Positions 1-7,773 of a stretch of DNA of 64,000 nucleotides are shown piece by piece (within the stretch, counting starts at the first letter, position 1; each line of letters starts with the position of its first letter). The DNA comes from Tenacibaculum sp. 190130A14a (GTDB lineage: Bacteria; Bacteroidota; Bacteroidia; Flavobacteriales; Flavobacteriaceae), in contig NZ_OZ040189.1 of the NCBI RefSeq assembly GCF_964048965.1, positions 2,232,001 through 2,296,000 of the forward strand. The letters run 5' to 3'. Under the pieces are notes generated by a model. It was given only the letters and a program-made list of their open reading frames with translations. It did not search any database and had not been told where the DNA came from. Position numbers and translations under genes: made by a program.

Positions 1-335
1 ACTTATTATCTGGAGGAGAACGTCGTAGAACCGAAATTGCACGTTGTTTAGCTTCTGACCCTAAATTTATTTTATTAGATGAGCCTTTTGCTGGTGTAGA
101 TCCTATTGCTGTAGAAGATATTCAAGGAATTGTAGCTCAGTTAAAAAATAAGAATATCGGAATTTTAATTACAGATCACGATGTACAAGCCACACTAGCT
201 ATTACAGATAGAACCTATTTAATGTACAATGGAGGTATTCTAAAAGAAGGAACCCCAGAAGAATTAGCGGCAGATGAAACCGTAAGAAGAGTATATTTAG
301 GAAAAGACTTTGAGCTTAAGAAAAAGAAGTTTTAA
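1..335 (+). CDS. lptB: LptB, ATP-binding subunit of the LPS export ABC transporter (3' part only)
   Basis: The reading frame is open from base 3 to a TAA at 333-335, so the 5' part lies outside the window. The visible 110 residues start in the ABC signature ([14 protein letters not shown]) and continue with Walker B ([13 protein letters not shown]), the H-loop (ITDHDVQ) and the C-terminal tail [14 protein letters not shown]. The GGERRR form of the signature and this tail are typical of LptB, the cytoplasmic ATPase that drives LPS from the inner membrane to the LptA/OstA bridge. An OstA-like protein lies far away at 44611. The gene converges on the GNAT gene at 387. Confidence 0.9.
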   Translation, partial: LLSGGERRRTEIARCLASDPKFILLDEPFAGVDPIAVEDIQGIVAQLKNKNIGILITDHDVQATLAITDRTYLMYNGGILKEGTPEELAADETVRRVYLGKDFELKKKKF

Positions 336-371
336 TAGTATTTCTTCAAGAACTCATTACTTCTTAGTATT

Positions 372-401
372 AAGAAAGAACTTTAATTAAAGTTTTTTCT
401 T
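372..401. terminator. Putative bidirectional terminator between lptB and the GNAT gene
   Basis: An inverted repeat centred on the palindrome ACTTTAATTAAAGT is flanked by A-rich sequence on one side and T-rich on the other. It lies between two convergent genes and overlaps the end of the minus-strand gene. Stem strength is modest and AT-only. Confidence 0.45.
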
Positions 402-809
402 AAAAAACACATTATAATCTCCTTTTTTAGGATAATCTGTTATTCTACCATATTCTTCATAACCATACTTTTGATAAAATCCATCGGCTTGAAAAGAAAA
501 AGTATCTACAACTACCAATCTTGCCCCTTTTTCTTTGGCTATTTTCTCAGCTTCTAATAAAAGCTTAGCTCCTATTCCTTTACCCCTTTCTTTTTCATCA
601 ATCCAAAATATTTTCACATAAAAACCAGCATAATAACCTATCCCTCCTAATATACCTCCAATAATCTCATCGTTATCATTTTTTGCTATCAATTCAATCG
701 GAGTATACAAAGTAGCCAAATCCCATGCGACTTTTTCCTGATTATATGCATTTAAATTGTCTACAATTTTTCGAGCATCATCCCTACTCTTACAAACCTC
801 AATTTTCAT
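387..809 (-). CDS. GNAT family N-acetyltransferase
   Basis: A 140-residue single-domain acetyltransferase of the GCN5-related fold. The acetyl-CoA loop is seen as ERGKGIGAKLL (about residues 74-84), followed by a helix and the beta-6/7 region VVVDTFSFQADGFYQKYGYEEYGR, typical of small-molecule GNATs. The substrate cannot be told from sequence. Its start overlaps the stop of pssA by one base (TAATG), so it is very probably translationally coupled to pssA as the second gene of a two-gene unit. No lipid-related function follows from that alone. Confidence 0.85.
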   Translation of the reverse strand: MKIEVCKSRDDARKIVDNLNAYNQEKVAWDLATLYTPIELIAKNDNDEIIGGILGGIGYYAGFYVKIFWIDEKERGKGIGAKLLLEAEKIAKEKGARLVVVDTFSFQADGFYQKYGYEEYGRITDYPKKGDYNVFFKKKL

Positions 810-1549
810 TATTTCTTAGTCATATTTTGAATCAATGAAATAACAATGTATAGTAATATAATCGTTGGGATTGCTGCAACTTTGATAACCACCAATAAAA
901 CAATTGAAAGCACCAAGAAAATATACTTGATTAGATTATCTTTTAGTCCGAAGTTTTTAAACTTTAATGAAAACAATGGAATTTCAGAATTCATAATAAA
1001 ACTGAAAAACAACGTTACTCCAATTAAAAAGTATTTGTTTTGAATTAACTCTACAATAAAATGATAGTCTGTATACTCAACAATTAGAGGTAATGAGATT
1101 ACAAATAAACTCATTGCAGGTGTTGGAACCCCAATAAAACTATCTGATTGACGCTCATCTAAGTTAAATTTAGCCAATCGATAACATGCAGCCAATGTTA
1201 ACAACAATCCTAAATACGGTAAGTTACTTCCAGATTTCCCATAGGCATCTACCCCAAAATATCCTACTGCATCTTTATCAATTGCATTCACCAACATTTG
1301 CAACATTACAATTCCAGGTACAACCCCACTAGTAACCATATCTGCCAAAGAATCAAGTTGTTTTCCTAATTCTCCTTGTACTTTTAATAAACGTGCTGCA
1401 AATCCATCTAAAAAATCAAATCCAATTCCCAAAATTACTAAGAAAGCCGTAGCGAAAAAATCACCTTTCACAGCAAAAATTACAGCCGCCGTTCCACAAA
1501 ACAAATTTCCTAGGGTTAATAAATTTGGAATATGCCTAACTATGTTCAT
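809..1549 (-). CDS. pssA: CDP-diacylglycerol--serine O-phosphatidyltransferase
   Basis: Integral membrane enzyme (246 aa) that makes phosphatidylserine from CDP-diacylglycerol and serine, the route to phosphatidylethanolamine. The CDP-alcohol phosphatidyltransferase signature D-G-x2-A-R-x8-G-x3-D-x3-D is complete: D48, G49, A52, R53, G62, D66 and D70. The N-terminus HIPNLLTLGNLFCG matches PssA proteins, and about six hydrophobic segments follow. The ATG at 1547-1549 is the first in frame and gives the usual start for the family. The downstream GNAT gene overlaps by one base. Confidence 0.93.
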   Translation of the reverse strand: MNIVRHIPNLLTLGNLFCGTAAVIFAVKGDFFATAFLVILGIGFDFLDGFAARLLKVQGELGKQLDSLADMVTSGVVPGIVMLQMLVNAIDKDAVGYFGVDAYGKSGSNLPYLGLLLTLAACYRLAKFNLDERQSDSFIGVPTPAMSLFVISLPLIVEYTDYHFIVELIQNKYFLIGVTLFFSFIMNSEIPLFSLKFKNFGLKDNLIKYIFLVLSIVLLVVIKVAAIPTIILLYIVISLIQNMTKK

Positions 1550-1653
1550 ATGATATCATTTTTACACGAAAATAGGAATATTGAACGATTTTTTTATTAA
1601 TTTTCAAGCTAATTAAGTTGCTTCAATAATATTTTTTAATAAGAATTTGCTAT

Positions 1654-2631
1654 ATGCCTATTATTCAATGTGATTTTAATCCTAGTTTGCCTTTCAAAAA
1701 TGGTCATTTCAACACTGTTTACAGAGCTCTATTTATGAAAGATGAGATTAACTATACTAGAAAAAGAGTTACTACTTGGGATAATGATTTTATTGATTTA
1801 GACTTTTCTACTGTGAATTCAAAAAGTATTGCATTGTTAATTCATGGCTTAGAAGGAAGTTCACAATCAAATTACATGGTATCAACCACCAATATTCTCA
1901 ATAACGCTGGTACTGATGTGGTTTGTATGAATTTAAGAGGGTGCAGTGGAGAAGATAATTTATTATTAGAAACTTATCATAGTGGAAAAACGGATGATGT
2001 TGAGTTTATCATTAATTATATAGTAAATAATTACAACTATGAGAATATAATTGTTGTAGGTTTTAGCCTAGGTGGTAACCTAACTTTAAAATACTTAGGT
2101 GAGTTTAATACTATTCCTGAACAGGTTAAAGGAGCTGTTGCGGTTTCTGTACCTATAGATCTCACCTCTTCTCAAGCTGAACTTACTAAAATTAAGAACA
2201 AACTATACATGACCGAATTCTTGAGAACAATGAAATTGAAGTTGTTAGAAAAAGCTGATAAGTTTCCAGAGTTTGAGTTAAATAGAGAATTACTTTTTAA
2301 AGCAACAAAATTTAGACATTTAGAAAAACAGTATACTGTACCTGTATTTGGATTTGAGAGTTCTGAAGATTATTGGGAAAAAGCGAGTTCTAAGCCATAC
2401 ATCTCCAAAATAAACCGTAAAACACTCTTAATAAACGCTTTAGACGACAGTTTTTTATCTCCTGAATGTTATCCATATAACGAAGCAAAAAACCTTAAAG
2501 AGTTTTATTTAATGACACCAAAATATGGTGGACACGTTGGTTTTGCTCAATCTTTTAATAACCAAGAAAACAAATGGGTAGAAAATCAAATACTAAGTTT
2601 TATACAAAACCACTTATTCATAGATTTGTAA
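1654..2631 (+). CDS. YheT-family alpha/beta-fold hydrolase
   Basis: A 325-residue alpha/beta hydrolase of the YheT/ABHD1-3 type. The oxyanion region is IHGLEGSSQS (from about residue 63), the nucleophile elbow is GFSLGG with Ser138, and a distal acidic segment NALDDSFL and final His in GGHVGF complete the triad. The N-terminal FKNGHFNTVYRAL is the conserved GH-x-QT element of this family in diverged form. Family members are esterases or lipases of unsettled substrate. It has no signal peptide and should be cytoplasmic. The DUF4105 gene follows after 31 bp in the same direction, so the two may be co-transcribed. Confidence 0.85.
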   Translation: MPIIQCDFNPSLPFKNGHFNTVYRALFMKDEINYTRKRVTTWDNDFIDLDFSTVNSKSIALLIHGLEGSSQSNYMVSTTNILNNAGTDVVCMNLRGCSGEDNLLLETYHSGKTDDVEFIINYIVNNYNYENIIVVGFSLGGNLTLKYLGEFNTIPEQVKGAVAVSVPIDLTSSQAELTKIKNKLYMTEFLRTMKLKLLEKADKFPEFELNRELLFKATKFRHLEKQYTVPVFGFESSEDYWEKASSKPYISKINRKTLLINALDDSFLSPECYPYNEAKNLKEFYLMTPKYGGHVGFAQSFNNQENKWVENQILSFIQNHLFIDL

Positions 2632-2662
2632 TCTTAAAACAAAGAACTTATTCTTTTTATAA

Positions 2663-3871
2663 ATGCGTATTTTAAAATATACTATGTCTAAAATATATAT
2701 CAGCTTATTTATAAGTCTATTCACCATTCAATTGGTTGTAGGGCAATCTAATTTTACTTTATCCAATTTATCTCAAATAAGTATCATTACCTCTGGCCCT
2801 GGGGATCAGCTATATGAAAAATTTGGTCATACGGCTATCCGAGTAAAGGATCCGATATTAAGCTTAGATCTCATTTATAATTACGGAATGTTTGATTTTA
2901 ATGATGCAAATTTTTACGTGAATTTTACCAAAGGATATATGAAATACAAATTAGCTCGATATCCTTTTTATATTGCATTAAAAGACAATCAAAAACATCA
3001 ACGATGGGTAAAAGAACAAATTCTTAATTTGAATACTGAAGAACGAAATGCGCTATTTAGTTTTTTAGAAAATAATGCTCTTCCTGAGAATGCAGGGTAC
3101 TTTTATGATCCATTTTTTGATAATTGTGCTACAAAACCAAGAGATATTTTAAAGGAAATATTAGGTAAGAAATTTCTTTTTTCTGAGAGTTTCGTTGAAA
3201 GCCCTAATTCTTTAAGACAATTAATGAATATTGAAATTCATCCAAATACTTGGGCTAGTCTAGGTATTAATATAGCTTTAGGAAGTAAATTAGATAAGAC
3301 TGCAACACCAAGTGAATATCTTTATTTACCTGATTATGTTTATACTTCTATTGCGCAATCGGCTATTAAAACTTCAGAAGGAGAAAAACCACTTGTTCTA
3401 AAAGAAAACATCTTATTAGACTTTGATGAAATAACACCTCAAAGTGATAGTATTTCACCATTACTAATATTAAGTCTGTTATTCATTATAACCGTTCTTA
3501 TTACAAGGAAAGATTTACAAAACAATAAAAGAACTACATGGTTTGATGCTACCCTTTTCTTTTTGACTGGGTTAACTGGCTGCTTAATCGTATTTCTTTG
3601 GTTTTTTACAAATCACTCAACAGCACCAAACAATTTTAACTTTTTATGGGCTTTTGCTCCTAACTTATTTCTTTTCTTTATTATTAAAAAAGGAACACCT
3701 CCTAAATGGACACAAAAATACATGGTAGTTTTACTTTGCCTTTTAGCTATAATACCTGTAGTATGGATTTTAGGAGTTCAATTGTTTACCTATCCAATGA
3801 TACCCTTGTTTTTATTACTTGGAATCCGTTACTGGTTTCTTTACAAGAAACTTTCTATTGCCAACTCATAA
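2663..3871 (+). CDS. DUF4105 domain membrane protein
   Basis: A 402-residue protein with an N-terminal export signal (hydrophobic core ISLFISLFTIQLVVG, ending before QSNF). It has a DUF4105 domain recognisable by ISIITSGPGDQLYEKFGHTAIRV and NYGMFDF, then about four or five transmembrane helices in the last 150 residues. DUF4105 is widespread in Bacteroidota and has no agreed function. The conserved FGH and a downstream DNC (YDPFFDNCATKPRD) recall NlpC/P60-like or Lnb N-terminal domains, which is only a suggestion. An alternative start at 2684 (MSKIYIS) also preserves the signal peptide. Its last 31 bp overlap the convergent aroQ gene. Confidence 0.8.
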   Translation: MRILKYTMSKIYISLFISLFTIQLVVGQSNFTLSNLSQISIITSGPGDQLYEKFGHTAIRVKDPILSLDLIYNYGMFDFNDANFYVNFTKGYMKYKLARYPFYIALKDNQKHQRWVKEQILNLNTEERNALFSFLENNALPENAGYFYDPFFDNCATKPRDILKEILGKKFLFSESFVESPNSLRQLMNIEIHPNTWASLGINIALGSKLDKTATPSEYLYLPDYVYTSIAQSAIKTSEGEKPLVLKENILLDFDEITPQSDSISPLLILSLLFIITVLITRKDLQNNKRTTWFDATLFFLTGLTGCLIVFLWFFTNHSTAPNNFNFLWAFAPNLFLFFIIKKGTPPKWTQKYMVVLLCLLAIIPVVWILGVQLFTYPMIPLFLLLGIRYWFLYKKLSIANS

Positions 3872-4257
3872 CCTTGTAAACCAAACCCAAAAATAACCCC
3901 CTTTGCATTTGGAGCAATGTAGCTAGCATGCCTAAACTCTTCTCTAGCATGAATATTTGAAATATGCACTTCTACAACAGGAGTTTCAATACCTTTTACT
4001 GCATCTCCTATACCAACAGAAGTATGTGTATATGCCGCTGCATTTAATATAATTCCATCATAACTAAACCCAAATTCATGTAGCTTACTTATCAACTCTC
4101 CTTCTATATTTGATTGAAAATAAGATATCTCAATACTTCTATATTTTTTTTTAAGACGATTTAAAAAATCTTCAAATGAATCTGCCCCATAAATTTCAGG
4201 CTCTCTTTTTCCTAATAAATTTAAATTAGGCCCATTAATTATTATTAATCTTTTCAT
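3841..4257 (-). CDS. aroQ: Type II 3-dehydroquinate dehydratase
   Basis: A 138-residue shikimate-pathway enzyme that dehydrates 3-dehydroquinate to 3-dehydroshikimate, dodecameric in characterised relatives. Type II hallmarks are clear: N-terminal INGPNLNLLGKREPEIYG with the catalytic Tyr23 on the flexible lid, NAAAYTHTS, EVHISNIHAREEFR with the catalytic His98, and the C-terminal GFGLQGYELA. The length is normal. The gene stands alone and its 3' end overlaps the end of the DUF4105 gene by 31 bp in a tail-to-tail arrangement. Confidence 0.95.
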   Translation of the reverse strand: MKRLIIINGPNLNLLGKREPEIYGADSFEDFLNRLKKKYRSIEISYFQSNIEGELISKLHEFGFSYDGIILNAAAYTHTSVGIGDAVKGIETPVVEVHISNIHAREEFRHASYIAPNAKGVIFGFGLQGYELAIESFL

Positions 4258-4303
4258 TCTTTTTATTTCTGATAACTAAAGTAGTATTTTAATTTTAAGG
4301 TAT

Positions 4304-4336
4304 AAAAAAAAGGAAGCAATGTTGCTTCCTTTTTTC
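4304..4336 (-). terminator. Intrinsic terminator of the outer-membrane barrel gene
   Basis: The perfect stem AGGAAGCAA / TTGCTTCCT has a 2-base loop, with an A-run on the left and a T-run on the right, so it can act on both strands. It lies directly after the barrel gene on the minus strand, 47 bp before aroQ begins. Confidence 0.85.
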
Positions 4337-4353
4337 GTAATATTTTGATTGAA

Positions 4354-4857
4354 TTAGAAGTGTAATGCAAATCCAACGTTGAATTGGAAAAGATTAGCGT
4401 CTTCTGCATCTCCAATACCTAAGTTATATCTTAAACCTGGCTCGATACTTACATTTTCTCCTAAGAAAATAGCGTATCCTCCTTGAATACCTAACCACAT
4501 TGGGTTTGATCCATCACGAGCAGATCCAGTTAAGTCCAATTGTACTGGAATCATACTTTCAATATAGTACTTAGCACCAACTTTATAAGTAAACGCTTCA
4601 AAAGAATCGTTATAACCTAAACCAGCTTTAATTGCTAAATCATCCATTACGAAGTAACCTCCTTCAGCTCCTACAGCCCAAGTAGTGTTACCATCAGAAG
4701 AAGCTAAATAGAAACCAGTGTTAGCTGCATGACCAGCTCCAAAACCTGTGTTAGTTTCAATTAACCACTTTCCTTTTTCAGTTTGACCGTTAGACTCCTG
4801 TGCGTTTGCAGTAAATCCAGCAGCTACCATAGCGAATACTAATAATAATTTTTTCAT
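4354..4857 (-). CDS. Small outer-membrane beta-barrel protein
   Basis: A 167-residue protein starting MKKLLLVFAMVAAGFTANAQ, a textbook Sec signal peptide cleaved after AQ. The mature part alternates polar and hydrophobic residues (for example WAVGAEGGYFVMDDLAIKAG and VSIEPGLRYNLGIG) and ends FQFNVGFALHF with a terminal Phe, as expected for an OmpX/OmpW-like eight-stranded barrel. I chose the ATG at 4855-4857 because a longer frame to 4941 would start upstream of a well-formed promoter at 4889-4918. Function is unknown; it is probably an abundant surface protein. Confidence 0.85.
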   Translation of the reverse strand: MKKLLLVFAMVAAGFTANAQESNGQTEKGKWLIETNTGFGAGHAANTGFYLASSDGNTTWAVGAEGGYFVMDDLAIKAGLGYNDSFEAFTYKVGAKYYIESMIPVQLDLTGSARDGSNPMWLGIQGGYAIFLGENVSIEPGLRYNLGIGDAEDANLFQFNVGFALHF

Positions 4858-4888
4858 AATTTTTAATATATAATTTTTAATTTGAGCC

Positions 4889-4918
4889 CAAAAATAATCT
4901 ATTTTTAATAGCTGACAA
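4889..4918 (-). promoter_or_regulatory. Promoter of the barrel gene (TTG-N19-TATTTTTG)
   Basis: On the minus strand TTG (4916-4918) is followed by 19 nt and TATTTTTG (4889-4896), matching the flavobacterial vegetative consensus TTG-N17-23-TAnnTTTG. Transcription should start near 4884, leaving about a 27-nt leader before the ATG at 4857. It also fixes the start codon of the gene. Confidence 0.8.
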
Positions 4919-4954
4919 TTTTTTTTTTCAAAAAAAAACATACACTTTTTACTA

Positions 4955-5881
4955 ATGAACTGGGAACAAGCAATATCAGATTATCTGAATTATTTGAAAA
5001 TCGAAAGAGGGCTATCACAAAACTCAATTGACAGCTATCATAGAGACATTAGGAAGCTCCTTAGATTCTTAGAAACACTAGAAAGAATAGTATCTCCTAT
5101 CCAAATATCTTCCGACATTATTAAAGAGTTTATTTATGAAAGTAGTAAAGACATTGGTTCGAGAAGTCAAGCACGTCTTATATCTGGATTACGTAGCTTT
5201 TTTGATTACTTGGTTTTTGAGGATTATCGAAAAGACAACCCCACTGATTTAATTGAGAGTCCCAATATAGGTAGAAAACTTCCCAATACATTAAATAGAG
5301 AAGAAATTGATACAATAATAGCAGCGATTGATTTAAGCCATCCGCAAGGAGAAAGAAATAGAGCTATCATAGAAACGTTGTATAGTTGTGGCTTACGTGT
5401 AAGCGAACTTATAAATCTTCAACTTTCTGATTTATTTTTTAAAGACGGGTATATACGAATCTTAGGAAAAGGTAATAAATACCGTTTTGTCCCTATACAT
5501 TCAAGTACTATATTGCTTTTAGAATTTTATATTAATGAGATTCGCTCAAAAATAACTCCTAAAAAAGAAGATGAAGATATTGTTTTCTTAAATCGACGAG
5601 GAAAGCGATTGTCACGTCAAATGATTTTCATTGTTCTAAAGGAACATGCGGCAAAAGCAAATATTAAGAAAAGTATAGGTCCACATACCCTACGACACTC
5701 ATTTGCTACATTTTTACTATCAAGAGGTGCCGATTTGCGTATTATTCAACAATTATTAGGACATGAAAGTATTACAACTACAGAAATATATGTCCATTTA
5801 GATAAAACTCACCTCATTAAAACGGTAGAACAATTTCACCCAAGAAGCACACAAGAAGAAAAGAAAAAACACGAAATTTAA
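4955..5881 (+). CDS. xerD: Tyrosine recombinase XerD
   Basis: A 308-residue site-specific recombinase. An N-terminal SAM-like DNA-binding domain (about 1-90) precedes the catalytic domain. All active-site residues are present: R148 (CGLRVSEL), K172 (GKGNKYR), H244 and R247 (HTLRHSFA), H270 (LLGHES) and nucleophile Y279 (TTEIYVHL). The residue numbers coincide with those of E. coli XerD. The expected role is chromosome dimer resolution at dif with a partner recombinase at the FtsK-controlled septum. It stands between the divergent barrel gene and the SRP RNA, with no sign of an associated mobile element. Confidence 0.9.
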   Translation: MNWEQAISDYLNYLKIERGLSQNSIDSYHRDIRKLLRFLETLERIVSPIQISSDIIKEFIYESSKDIGSRSQARLISGLRSFFDYLVFEDYRKDNPTDLIESPNIGRKLPNTLNREEIDTIIAAIDLSHPQGERNRAIIETLYSCGLRVSELINLQLSDLFFKDGYIRILGKGNKYRFVPIHSSTILLLEFYINEIRSKITPKKEDEDIVFLNRRGKRLSRQMIFIVLKEHAAKANIKKSIGPHTLRHSFATFLLSRGADLRIIQQLLGHESITTTEIYVHLDKTHLIKTVEQFHPRSTQEEKKKHEI

Positions 5882-5906
5882 AACCGAGAATTACAGGTAC
5901 AAAAAA

Positions 5907-6003
5907 TGGCGAGCTACCTACATCACACCGCTACGACCTAATACCCTTGCTGCGTTCCCGCCCTGGGGGATTCAAAGGGAGCTGGTTGTGTAGAACTCGC
6001 CGG
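5907..6003 (-). ncRNA. ffs: Bacterial small signal recognition particle RNA (4.5S-like)
   Basis: On the minus strand the terminal helix GGCGAG (5996-6001 as CTCGCC on +) pairs with CTCGCC (5908-5913). The apical domain IV reads AGGGCGGGAACGCAGCAAGGG, with a GGAA tetraloop and the asymmetric AGCA internal loop bound by Ffh. The 3' part GTGATGTAGGTAGCTCGCC resembles the end of E. coli 4.5S RNA. It is about 95-100 nt long and lacks an Alu domain. Its promoter lies immediately upstream at 6006-6038. It runs antiparallel to xerD, whose stop is 26 bp away. Confidence 0.92.
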
Positions 6004-6005
6004 GG

Positions 6006-6038
6006 CAAAGATACAACCATTTTTTATTAAAAAACAAA
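6006..6038 (-). promoter_or_regulatory. Promoter of the SRP RNA gene (TTTG-N21-TATCTTTG)
   Basis: On the minus strand TTTG (6035-6038) is followed by 21 nt and TATCTTTG (6006-6013). The predicted start site falls at the first bases of the SRP RNA terminal helix, so promoter and RNA end support each other. Confidence 0.8.
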
Positions 6039-6149
6039 CAAAAAAAGTATAAAAAAACTGTAACATTTATAAGTTTTTGAATACTAATCGATTGTTATGA
6101 ATATTTTTTTCAAGTTTATCTTTTAAAAGTATTCAATACCTAAAAAGAA

Positions 6150-6157
6150 TATATTTG
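6150..6157 (+). promoter_or_regulatory. Promoter -7 box (TATATTTG) of the DUF4199 gene
   Basis: A perfect TAnnTTTG lies 22 bp before the ATG at 6180. No TTG is found at the usual distance upstream, so only the -7 element is supported. Confidence 0.5.
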
Positions 6158-6179
6158 TATCACTAACTAAATTTACACA

Positions 6180-6701
6180 ATGGAAAATCAAGCAAACAGC
6201 AAAAGCATTATTTTAAACTACGGATTGTACCTAGGATTAGCAGGGGTTTTAATTCATTTAACTTTTTACGCAACTGGAAATTTAATCTCTTTAGGATGGT
6301 TATCTGGTATCTTAGGAATCATTGCAATGATTGTATTTATTGTTTTAGGAATTAAAAAATTTAAAAATGACAACAGTGGATACTTAACATTTGGTCAAGC
6401 TCTTAAAGTTGGAGTTGGAATAGCAGTAATCAGTGCAGTAATTTCAACAATCTATACCTTAGTATTTACCAATGTTATTATGCCTGATTTTCAAGAACAA
6501 ATGTTAGAAGTTCAAAAACAAGCATGGATGGACGCAGGATTAAACGATGAGCAAATAGAAAGTTCTGCAGAGATGACTAAAAAGTTCCAAAGTCCTTTTA
6601 TTTCAGTTCCAGTTTCTTTAGTTATGGCTGCATTTTTAGGATTTGTATTCTCTGCAATTAGTGGAGCTATTATGAAAAAAACAGAAGAAAACGACTATTA
6701 A
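6180..6701 (+). CDS. DUF4199 domain integral membrane protein
   Basis: A 173-residue membrane protein with about four transmembrane helices: two close together in the first 60 residues (YGLYLGLAGVLIHLTFY and GILGIIAMIVFIVLGI), one at about 78-98 (KVGVGIAVISAVISTIYTLV) and one near the C-terminus (VPVSLVMAAFLGFVFSAISG). Between the last two lies a charged amphipathic stretch. GYLTFGQALKVG is the recognisable DUF4199 element. The family is restricted to Bacteroidota and has no assigned function. In this and related genomes it often precedes a GT2 glycosyltransferase, as here, although the next gene has its own promoter. Confidence 0.8.
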   Translation: MENQANSKSIILNYGLYLGLAGVLIHLTFYATGNLISLGWLSGILGIIAMIVFIVLGIKKFKNDNSGYLTFGQALKVGVGIAVISAVISTIYTLVFTNVIMPDFQEQMLEVQKQAWMDAGLNDEQIESSAEMTKKFQSPFISVPVSLVMAAFLGFVFSAISGAIMKKTEENDY

Positions 6702-6723
6702 GAAGAGTTTAAGATTCAAAAAG

Positions 6724-6754
6724 TTGTAAAGTCAACAAAAGACTCTTAACTTTG
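6724..6754 (+). promoter_or_regulatory. Promoter TTG-N20-TAACTTTG for the GT2/phosphomutase/ABC unit
   Basis: TTG (6724-6726) and TAACTTTG (6747-6754) are separated by 20 nt, 30 bp before the glycosyltransferase start codon. It probably drives 6784-11310. Confidence 0.7.
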
Positions 6755-6783
6755 AAAATCTGAACAACTTAGACAAATAGTAC

Positions 6784-7740
6784 ATGGATATATCGGTAGT
6801 AATACCACTTCTTAACGAAGAAGAATCTTTACAAGAATTATATGATTGGATTGCAAAAGTTATGCAATCCAATCAGTTTTTATATGAAGTTATATTTATT
6901 GATGATGGAAGTACTGATACTTCTTGGAATATCATTGAAAAATTAACGAAGGAGCATTCTCAAGTTAAAGGAATTCGCTTCCAACGTAATTATGGTAAAT
7001 CTCAAGCCTTAGACGCTGGTTTTAATCTTGCATTAGGAACTGTCGTAATGACCATGGATGCAGACTTACAAGATAGTCCAGATGAAATCCCTGAACTTTA
7101 CAGATTGATTACAGAAGAAGATTATGATTTAATCTCTGGATGGAAGAAAAAGCGTTATGATAATGTAGTTACCAAGAATATTCCTTCTAAACTTTTCAAT
7201 TGGGCTGCTCGTAAAACATCTGGATTAAGCCTTCATGATTTCAATTGTGGTTTAAAAGCTTATAAAAATGAAGTTGTAAAAACCGTAAAAGTAAGTGGCG
7301 AAATGCATCGTTACATTCCTGTTTTAGCCAAAAACGAAGGTTTTCATAATATTGGAGAAAAAGTAGTACAACATCAAGCCCGAAAATACGGTGTTACCAA
7401 ATTTGGAATGGATCGTTTTGTAAACGGTTTTCTTGATTTAATTACGATTTCATTCTTATCTAAGTTTGGAAAAAGACCGATGCATTTCTTCGGATTATGG
7501 GGAACTTTAATGTTTATTTTTGGATTCTTTTCTGCAGCTTACATTGGTATTATGAAACTTTACATGCTTTCTAAAGGTCTTAAAGCAATTTTGGTCACTA
7601 GTAACCCTTGGTTCTATATTGCATTGACTTCAATGGTTTTAGGTACCCTTTTATTTTTAGCAGGTTTCTTAGGAGAACTAATCATCAAGAGTAATCCACA
7701 ACAAAAACATTATAAAATTAGAGAAGAACTCAATTTCTAA
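6784..7740 (+). CDS. GT2 family glycosyltransferase (DPM1/GtrB-like)
   Basis: A 318-residue membrane-anchored glycosyltransferase. The GT-A domain begins SVVIPLLNEEESLQ, with the nucleotide-binding FIDDGSTDTSW and metal-binding DADLQDSPDEIPEL. Two transmembrane helices follow at about 232-255 and 277-300. This is the polyprenyl-phosphate hexose synthase architecture (GtrB, ArnC, DPM1-like), which transfers Glc or Man from a nucleotide sugar to undecaprenyl phosphate. The following gene is a phosphohexomutase that could supply sugar-1-phosphate, which is suggestive of a shared pathway but not proof. The exact sugar is unknown. Confidence 0.88.
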   Translation: MDISVVIPLLNEEESLQELYDWIAKVMQSNQFLYEVIFIDDGSTDTSWNIIEKLTKEHSQVKGIRFQRNYGKSQALDAGFNLALGTVVMTMDADLQDSPDEIPELYRLITEEDYDLISGWKKKRYDNVVTKNIPSKLFNWAARKTSGLSLHDFNCGLKAYKNEVVKTVKVSGEMHRYIPVLAKNEGFHNIGEKVVQHQARKYGVTKFGMDRFVNGFLDLITISFLSKFGKRPMHFFGLWGTLMFIFGFFSAAYIGIMKLYMLSKGLKAILVTSNPWFYIALTSMVLGTLLFLAGFLGELIIKSNPQQKHYKIREELNF

Positions 7741-7773
7741 ACGCGTACCTTTGTACGTTTTTTAATTTGACAC

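Noticed and set aside
4858..4941. N-terminal extension of the outer-membrane barrel gene
   Set aside because: It contains the promoter at 4889-4918 and puts 28 residues before a perfect signal peptide.
4955..5881. xerD-like recombinase as a sign of an integrative element
   Set aside because: All catalytic residues match chromosomal XerD. There are no attachment-site repeats, cargo genes or tRNA nearby.
7746..7763. TACCTTTG promoter-like box before the phosphohexomutase gene
   Set aside because: It is part of a small hairpin CGTAC-CTTT-GTACG followed by Ts and lacks a -33 TTG. It could be either a weak terminator or a box, so I called neither.
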